Part shown: in pieces, positions 59,401 through 64,000 of the stretch
Layout: every line of letters starts with the position of its first letter
Numbering within the stretch: position 1 is the first letter of the stretch
IMG/VR virus record: IMGVR_UViG_3300037847_006528
Location: 1-64,000 of that record
Length of the DNA: 64,000 nt
Strand: one strand, 5' to 3'
DNA from: a virus
Notes under the pieces: generated by a model
The model's database searches: none
What the model was told of the DNA's origin: nothing
Seen by the model: only the letters and a program-made list of their open reading frames with translations
Translations under genes and position numbers: made by a program

Positions 59401-61522
59401 CTTGATCAACCGCTTTCGGAACTTTGGGTCCGTCAACTTCCAAAGGTCCACCATATTCAAAGCCCATGTGTTTCCCTCCGAATTTAAATCTCCCTCTGGT
59501 CTTTTTTCCTATTGTTGCGGATCTACCAATACTAGGGATAAGCATACCCATGTTTTTAGGAGTAACCAAGACGACCTGCTCTGTCTTTTTTGCTTTTGGT
59601 CCCTTCTTGGCCGCACCAAACCGCTGACTAACTTGACTTGGCGAATATCCTGCTGCTATTGCTTGGTCGCGAGTGGTAATATCGTCTCTTTCCGAAAGTG
59701 GTTTTGATGGCCTCCCCAATCTTACTTGTCCTCTACCTCCAGCATATCTAGGAATATTGCCGCCAGCATACAGCGGAATCACAGCAGAGTCGGACCCTCC
59801 CGCAAAACGAGGGACTTCCACCTCATAATTGTTCATAATGAAGTCTTTGCCATTTATCTTTCCCGTCCCCATATGAGCTTGAACATCATCGGGTGCTCCC
59901 AGCATCCTTGCTGATGCCTCCTCTGCCATGAAACCATGAGAGAAAGTTCTCCCCCTTCTGCCCGTGAAACCACTTCCCTGAGTAAATCCTCCAACACCTC
60001 TGGCAGCAGCGGCAGCAGCCAAACTTCTCATGAGAGCGGCTTGTTGCGTTAAAAGAGCGTTTTCTCTTTTTATAGCAGCTATAACCGCCTGTTCCTTTTG
60101 AAGCTGAGTCGCTGTAGTGCTTTGTATTACTTTCCTTAAAGCAGAGTCTCTTGATAATAAACCAACAATTCCTCCTTGGATATTTTTAAGCTTTTCAGCC
60201 TCAGTCCCCATTTTGAATAGGGCTTTCATTCCGTCTAAAGCAAACTTACCCACAAGTTTCGCTATCTTTAAGAAAGCCGCCGTAAATATAACAACAGCGG
60301 GACCGCTAAGAAACGTGCTTATAGCCTTAAAGAAACCTCTTATAAAATTATTCCCTTTTTCTGGGTCTAGTGCATTGTCTAAAAACTCTGTAAACTTTAT
60401 GGCTATTCCAACAAGGTTTTCTAATAATGGCCCAAATGTGATTGAACCCACCTTTTCTCCTAAACTGGTTAACCCAACTATAAGCCTGTTTATGTTGTGA
60501 GCCATGCTTTCGCTCAAGGCTGCATTTTTCTCAAATGCTTGGTTGGTTGCTTGCACCCCTGTTTGTGTAGCTTTTGCAAAAATGGATGTCTCGCTTCCTA
60601 TATCTTTTAAAGCGGCACTAACTACGTTGATTTGGAAAACACCACCAGCTAACTCTTTAATCTTAGAAACAACAGTTGGATCTGCTATATTTTCTATAGC
60701 CATAGAGAGAGCTTGTAGCTTTTGCACACCACTCATAGTAGCGTCAATCGCTACACCTAACTCTTGAAGCTCATCAATTGTTGTTCCTCTTTGTAATCTT
60801 GTAAAAATTGATTTAAATGCGTTACCGATAACGGCTCCACCTCTCGCAGTTTTTTGTTCAACTGCTGTAACAAGACCAAGTAATTGATCAAAACTAACCC
60901 CAGCATCCTCTGCTGTAGAACCCGCTCGACTAAAAGCCTCTGCCAAATCTTGAGCAGACACCGCAAAAGCCGTATCCACAGCAACCATCTTATTAACAAT
61001 CTGGTTGGCACTTAAACCAGCGGAAGTAAATCCATTGATCGCAGCAGTTAATGACTTAACAGATTTTTCTGCGTCTAGACCCGATATCCTTGTTAACACC
61101 AATGCAGCCTTTAACCTTTTCGCGGTTTCTTCAGCACTTAGACCTTGACGAGCTAACTCAGCAGCACCCTCTGCAACTGTGCTAAATGATTGGCCAGTCT
61201 CTTTAGCTACTTGGAAAATTGAATTCCTGAACCTGTTAAAAGTGGTTTCTGTAGCCTGAAAAATAGAATTAATTTCTATTAATCTTTTTTCTACCTCTAT
61301 AGTAGTTGCTACAAGCTTTTTAAAAGACTGTGTTATACTGTTTAAGACTACAGTGGTAGCTCCAAATGCAAAAACACGGGCTGTAGAAGCATCCAGAGAT
61401 TTTTGAAACTCTGACGCTTGTCCAGTAATTCTTCCTAATGCATTAGATATCTGCTTAGTCGAAGCATTTAGACTAGCAGTATTTAACTGAACATTTAGGG
61501 AAGCATTGAAACTTTGAGCCAT
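56447..61522 (-). CDS. Tail tape measure protein with an embedded nuclease-like domain
   Basis: 1691 aa. Residues about 60-330 form the TP901-type tape-measure core (AAELARQGLSAEETAKRLKAALVL and QDLAEAFSRAGSTAEDAG). A glycine-rich zone (about 510-700) has PRFAGG and PRYAGG repeats, one more PRYARG copy at 865. Residues about 758-860 look like a PD-(D/E)XK nuclease: FE (769-770), GGDFDVKG (787-794), FDYKEN (817-822). Hydrophobic stretches at about 404-425 and 1080-1130 (Gly/Ala-rich) may insert into membrane. The last third is coiled coil. Length suggests a long tail. Confidence 0.9.
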   Translation of the reverse strand: MAQSFNASLNVQLNTASLNASTKQISNALGRITGQASEFQKSLDASTARVFAFGATTVVLNSITQSFKKLVATTIEVEKRLIEINSIFQATETTFNRFRNSIFQVAKETGQSFSTVAEGAAELARQGLSAEETAKRLKAALVLTRISGLDAEKSVKSLTAAINGFTSAGLSANQIVNKMVAVDTAFAVSAQDLAEAFSRAGSTAEDAGVSFDQLLGLVTAVEQKTARGGAVIGNAFKSIFTRLQRGTTIDELQELGVAIDATMSGVQKLQALSMAIENIADPTVVSKIKELAGGVFQINVVSAALKDIGSETSIFAKATQTGVQATNQAFEKNAALSESMAHNINRLIVGLTSLGEKVGSITFGPLLENLVGIAIKFTEFLDNALDPEKGNNFIRGFFKAISTFLSGPAVVIFTAAFLKIAKLVGKFALDGMKALFKMGTEAEKLKNIQGGIVGLLSRDSALRKVIQSTTATQLQKEQAVIAAIKRENALLTQQAALMRSLAAAAAARGVGGFTQGSGFTGRRGRTFSHGFMAEEASARMLGAPDDVQAHMGTGKINGKDFIMNNYEVEVPRFAGGSDSAVIPLYAGGNIPRYAGGRGQVRLGRPSKPLSERDDITTRDQAIAAGYSPSQVSQRFGAAKKGPKAKKTEQVVLVTPKNMGMLIPSIGRSATIGKKTRGRFKFGGKHMGFEYGGPLEVDGPKVPKAVDQAADPHDENLKKNITRSVTTNAANFAGLLKPVLGKPSPAKILQKLKSQGGGKGALKGIVGAAFEASVNAALDISPARKVEGGDFDVKGVSGKKAGAIRKLFGVSNPKANIFDYKENSRKNSVASFAKKIANEDAAKGSVKFVTREVRRGTKAFAGGHIPRYARGMKMGGASAVGGGSIGKLMGIFDSITSVGFGLQFAFGAISSVIGFVEAAYEKQITVMEAATQKRIEEIEASDENFLMKRALIQEEMRLLDEIKKQPPVYVRLAQAAKSAAIALGALAALNMATRGGLGRAVGKTRAGSFFSGRGTKMKTAEKLKGQPNRMVEAQKAGKRARFIRGGGAAAALFGAYDIGSTLMNEDLTKRQKIVGVSESGGAIAGGLAGAAGGAKLGAVLAPFLGPAAPLVAAITTFGGGIIGAVGGGMAAGKAAEALTPKEKAIAEAKEKIAATQKAVGVGRTKFDKAPDFEGFGDKKSQIEFLNKSLEEGMANAADPKALADAYDKAAKAVEEQQKKSDELLAAAEDAKDGSKKRNKLAKQLRESDDKLAKEQDKLANVIANISGWKYKDLQMQMSWQADMDEATATLAQAHKDYANTLSDLQERQSKITLKTADAFAQAQDQQALVQALATGPNALAMNMGAGFQTQQRGLDQFRGAIINAQTGVDTAYAETSKTASEQGRTATNREMLQGSLAARNNLEKASQQFESAARKAGIDILSKMKQVGDLQMANEKKMAELTAQTIQAQVSHIQQAFGQGGMDLDYVHAQGKEIADEMLKDPADIDYEKIGMMMSEYDDQGTGVSIDKLVTLFGVHQGKLEEVLAKVADAGLVGGEGKNMLMQLRSGEGESFKDMMDDAKGLDATAEMDELLETQRGLNKAMAQATKAWEKFATDSDTADIAKKLKETQEKIESGEASVDQVLEFLDENLQASKDLQPFLAEQAKFAKSATNSMKMLANKMISMENLIKDLMDEEPAEGTGATALEPASEGS

Positions 61523-61532
61523 ATAGTGTAAA

Positions 61533-61538
61533 TTACAC
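61533..61538 (-). promoter_or_regulatory. GTGTAA element 10 nt before the tape-measure ATG
   Basis: It forms one arm of GTGTAA-A-TTACAC (61526-61538), the best palindromic copy of the element. The gene has no ribosome site. Confidence 0.5.
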
Positions 61539-62426
61539 CTATCCGCTCAAAAAGTCTTCGGCTTTAAGCTCTCCACCCCTTGCTTTAATCTTGGCTTTTA
61601 GGTCTTCCGTGCCATGAGATACCTTTCTGTCAGCCTCATCTGGCTTCTCCTCATAGTTAAACATTTTAACTGGATCTCCGTAAATCTCATCGGGTATTGA
61701 GGTATTTCTAATTTTATTCAATAAAGAGCTAGACAAAACTAATAGAGTTTTTTGAAAAACTGTTATTTCTTGAAATGTGGTATCAATCAAACCGATAGGA
61801 TTATTTCTTTGGGTTACATAAAGATCAAAGAAACCGCCTTTGTAAGAAGCTTCTAATACCCTTTCATGGCTCATTAAATCATTATACCTAGAAAATAACA
61901 TAACCGTTAAAGCGTCCCTGTTTTTGGGGTCTGGGGCTGAATCAAAATCTTTAGAAGAAAAGACACAGCGATCATAAGTTCTCTTAACTTTTTTAAGCTC
62001 TGCTAAATGTTCTGCGCTATATGCTATTAATTTACCCCTTTCAGCCTGAATCTCTTTTAAGTCTTTTTCTTGAGAGAGCAGTGAATTATTGAAAATCTTT
62101 CTTTGAGTGGGGTCAGTAATTTTTGCCAAAGCCGCAGTAGATTTTTTAATCATCCACTTTTGCGATTTAATAGACTCTTCTTTTTCCTTCGACCAAGCTC
62201 CTGATTGTATAGCTTGTTCTATAAGTTCATCAGACGTAGAGATACCTGATTTTATTGATTTTTTTATGTCCTCTATTTGTTCATTATCGACTTCAATAGC
62301 ATCCATTAACTTCAGATGCTTGAAGTAATATTGCTGACCAGAATACTCTAAAACACTAAAACCTCTTATTATGTCTAATAAGTCAATAGAAGCGTTCTCA
62401 TACCTCTTCTTCTTTTTCTCCTTCAT
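61539..62426 (-). CDS. Tail assembly chaperone-like protein, downstream frame
   Basis: 295 aa. Highly charged and helical, with several Lys/Glu stretches, and located directly before the tape measure as gpT-type or second tail-chaperone genes are. It starts inside the upstream gene (29-nt overlap, +1 frame) within an A/G-rich run. In many phages the two chaperone frames are joined by ribosomal slippage; here joining would need +1 or -2. Function by synteny. Confidence 0.6.
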   Translation of the reverse strand: MKEKKKKRYENASIDLLDIIRGFSVLEYSGQQYYFKHLKLMDAIEVDNEQIEDIKKSIKSGISTSDELIEQAIQSGAWSKEKEESIKSQKWMIKKSTAALAKITDPTQRKIFNNSLLSQEKDLKEIQAERGKLIAYSAEHLAELKKVKRTYDRCVFSSKDFDSAPDPKNRDALTVMLFSRYNDLMSHERVLEASYKGGFFDLYVTQRNNPIGLIDTTFQEITVFQKTLLVLSSSLLNKIRNTSIPDEIYGDPVKMFNYEEKPDEADRKVSHGTEDLKAKIKARGGELKAEDFLSG

Positions 62427-63216
62427 CCTCGCTGAAAAGATCCTTCAAGGTCTTATCTATCGACTTTTGATCTGTTGCTAATTTGTTATACCAAATAGTA
62501 ATAACCCTTATTAGTGTTTCAAAAGAAGAATTATAAAGAGTTTTTAATCTAAGTAAATGAGGGTCTTTTGTCTCTTCCTCTTCTAGATCTTGTAAATCTA
62601 CAAGAAATTCTCGCCTTTCTTTAAAACTCTCTCCTTCAAACAAAGGAAAGAGTTCTTTCTTACCTTCCTTGTCGTCTTTTACTTCATCTTCGTAATACGA
62701 AAAGTTAACAACAAACCATTCGACTAGTTTTTGTTCTGCCTTAGCATCAGCGGTCTGGCTGAATTGATCCCTTAAGCTAGATTCATATTGATGAATTGAT
62801 TTTTGAGTTGAAGCAAAAGTTAGCTTAGCTTCTTTTAACTTTTCTTTTTGCTCCTCATCCAAATCTTTCGCGCCCTCAAAAAATTCAATAACCCTGCTAG
62901 CCTCAAGGTTTTCTAAGACCATTTCAGATATCGCATCATCGGTCCTCTTTGAAGTCATTCCTCCAAGATCGCCCATTTTTTTAGCGAGCATCGCCTTAGT
63001 TAAAAACCCAGCATTAATAAAAGAATTATACTTTTGACCAAAATAAAACTCCGCATCCTCCATATCGCTGATAGTAGGCTTTATGATAGCCATTCTTGTC
63101 TGCACGGTTTTTTTTTGTTTTTTAGTGCTCTCTACAGGGCCATTCTTGGTTTTTTTAATATAAGGGACTTCCTTTATAATTTCCCTTTTTACATCAAATG
63201 AGTATAGCTCTTTCAT
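62398..63216 (-). CDS. Tail assembly chaperone-like protein, upstream frame
   Basis: 272 aa, charged and helical, ending in an acidic FSEDEGEKEEEV tail encoded by the A/G run that overlaps the next gene. Position two genes before the tape measure fits gpG-type tail chaperones. A promoter (TTGATT-16-TATAAT) ends 7 nt before its ATG. Confidence 0.6.
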   Translation of the reverse strand: MKELYSFDVKREIIKEVPYIKKTKNGPVESTKKQKKTVQTRMAIIKPTISDMEDAEFYFGQKYNSFINAGFLTKAMLAKKMGDLGGMTSKRTDDAISEMVLENLEASRVIEFFEGAKDLDEEQKEKLKEAKLTFASTQKSIHQYESSLRDQFSQTADAKAEQKLVEWFVVNFSYYEDEVKDDKEGKKELFPLFEGESFKERREFLVDLQDLEEEETKDPHLLRLKTLYNSSFETLIRVITIWYNKLATDQKSIDKTLKDLFSEDEGEKEEEV

Positions 63217-63223
63217 CTATATT

Positions 63224-63251
63224 ATTATATAAATAAAATAGCTAAAATCAA
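63224..63251 (-). promoter_or_regulatory. Promoter TTGATT-16-TATAAT before the tail chaperone genes
   Basis: The -35 (63246-63251), 16-nt spacer and consensus -10 (63224-63229) end 7 nt before ATG 63216, and no ribosome site is present. Confidence 0.65.
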
Positions 63252-63263
63252 TCTTTTTTAACC

Positions 63264-63695
63264 TTAGACTGCATCAGTCATGATTGATTCTATTCCACTG
63301 ATATCTACAAAAGCTGTAGAATTTCCATGTTTATGGAAAAGAGCAAAATTAACTTCTCCTATCTCAGTGACAGGAGCACCAGTTATCAGCATACCGTTCG
63401 CCATCAATACATCATTGTGATAATATGAATAACCCTCGCTACTATCTCCACCTCCCCATTTAAATTTAATATTAAAAGGAACTCCGCTTTCATAGCCCCC
63501 AAAAAACTTTCCGCTCTGATCAAACAAGTATCCACTAACTCCCGAAACTGTCATCATATTATTCGTTCGAAAAGTTCCACCTAAAACCCCTGTTTCCATC
63601 ATCGCAAACTCAAACCCACTTTCAGGGGTATGAATATTTAAATCTACACTATATGTAGATGTCTGTAGTCCATTAAAACCTCCAGTAGCTATCAT
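63264..63695 (-). CDS. Tail structural protein (143 aa)
   Basis: Small all-beta protein (MMETGVLGGTFRTNNMMTVSG, PFNIKFKWGGGDSSEGYSYY, EVNFALFHKHGNSTAFVDIS). Position before the chaperones and tape measure suggests a tail tube or tail completion protein. ATG overlaps the upstream stop (ATGA). Confidence 0.6.
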   Translation of the reverse strand: MIATGGFNGLQTSTYSVDLNIHTPESGFEFAMMETGVLGGTFRTNNMMTVSGVSGYLFDQSGKFFGGYESGVPFNIKFKWGGGDSSEGYSYYHNDVLMANGMLITGAPVTEIGEVNFALFHKHGNSTAFVDISGIESIMTDAV

Positions 63696-64000
63696 TTTAA
63701 TATTGGGAAATAGTATGAGAAATCAACAGAAGTATTATCATCTAAATCAGTCGATTCGTCTATTGATTCTAAACAACATCCACTTGTAGTAAAATCCATA
63801 ACAGAGTTGCCTTCATTGTCTTTTAAATCAATTTTAATTACACCACTCTGACAGACTAGGCTCGATAAGTCTATTCCAGTCACTTGATTTTTAACAGCAC
63901 TAAAAGAAAGACTGCCTTGGCTGGGTAAGTCTGGATATCTGAATTTTGGAGTTCTTGTCCCAAGTCTAGTAACTTTTTTTCTAGGAGTATCTACTGATAA
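63692..64000 (-). CDS. Tail protein, N-terminus beyond right edge
   Basis: The frame is open from the right edge to a stop at 63692, giving 102 visible C-terminal residues that begin LSVDTPRKKVTRLGTRTP. An internal GTG at 63883 could be mistaken for a start, but the open frame continues through it without a stop. The visible part is beta-rich (GVIKIDLKDNEGNSVMDFTTSG). It is probably another tail tube or related structural protein. Confidence 0.65.
   Translation of the reverse strand, partial: LSVDTPRKKVTRLGTRTPKFRYPDLPSQGSLSFSAVKNQVTGIDLSSLVCQSGVIKIDLKDNEGNSVMDFTTSGCCLESIDESTDLDDNTSVDFSYYFPILK

Noticed and set aside
56391-60767. Many plus-strand frames opposite the tape measure
   Set aside because: The long minus frame with tape-measure motifs explains the region; the opposite frames arise from its Ala/Gly-rich codons.
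63692-63883. Complete 63-aa gene starting at GTG 63883
   Set aside because: The frame is open to the window edge without a stop, so the segment is the C-terminus of a larger gene.
60-63990. Use of an alternative genetic code
   Set aside because: All three standard stops occur at gene ends in good overlap positions, and recognised proteins run to expected lengths without internal reassignment.
1-64000. tRNA genes, CRISPR arrays and insertion sequences
   Set aside because: No cloverleaf-like segment with a GTTC-type arm was found in the gaps, no regularly spaced repeats with unique spacers, and no transposase or flanking inverted repeats. Small tRNAs with unusual arms could be missed by eye.

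Overview
This window is part of a double-stranded DNA tailed-phage (caudovirus) genome, either a free phage or a metagenomic viral contig. It is AT-rich, densely coded and almost gap-free: the largest non-coding stretches are about 258 bp (37,888-38,145) and 230 bp (40,764-40,993). Most genes lie on the minus strand and overlap by ATGA or TAATG. The content is lysis, tail and replication genes plus class I ribonucleotide reductase, Hsp20 and many sugar genes. No terminase, portal or major capsid gene is recognised, and both ends cut through structural genes, so the full genome is larger. The host is Gram-negative: spanin-like genes, an outer-membrane beta-barrel protein and heptose/LPS-type genes all point that way. 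The style of the secreted protein at 2248-3357 recalls Verrucomicrobiota proteins, but that is only a hint.

Layout. 1-5.1 kb: fibre-like repeat protein (cut by the left edge), a secreted two-repeat protein and a large lysine-rich multi-domain protein. 5.1-7.5 kb: nuclease-like gene and a heptose operon (HAD phosphatase, HldE2-type cytidylyltransferase, HldE1-type kinase, cupin). 7.6-12.3 kb: lysis region (two holin candidates, a two-TM protein, CHAP endolysin, overlapping spanin-like pair), with a GT9 glycosyltransferase and an outer-membrane protein gene inside it. 12.3-13.2 kb: HldD-type epimerase. 13.1-26.3 kb: replication and recombination operon (RecA-like, DnaB, primase, Cas4-like nuclease, a DNA polymerase III alpha split into PHP and polymerase polypeptides with a DnaQ exonuclease gene between them, and a ClpA/ClpC-like ATPase). 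26.3-37.9 kb: a 16-gene glycan island. 38-40.8 kb: NrdA and NrdB. 40.8-41 kb: divergent regulatory region with a candidate small RNA. 41-48.4 kb: mainly plus-strand genes (sigma factor, glycosyltransferases, Hsp20, SSB-like and annealing-like proteins) with one minus-strand fibre gene. 48.4-64 kb: tail module with a 1691-aa tape measure.

Regulation stands out. Many operon-leading genes have a sigma-70-like promoter whose -10 box ends only 5-9 nt before the start codon, so their mRNAs should be leaderless. A second element, GTGTA(A/G), appears 12 times on the minus strand in short intergenic gaps, seven times at 8-11 nt before a start codon, mostly in front of structural and lysis genes. It is a candidate phage-specific late promoter, possibly read by the sigma-like protein at 40,994.

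The sugar genes seem to form linked pathways. HldE1, a phosphatase, HldE2, HldD and GT9 enzymes would make and use ADP-heptose. Gmd, a shortened DegT aminotransferase and a formyltransferase would make a GDP-linked N-formyl amino sugar. Many glycosyltransferases and a sulfotransferase-like protein could build a decorated glycan on the host envelope or the virion. No tRNA gene or CRISPR array was seen.
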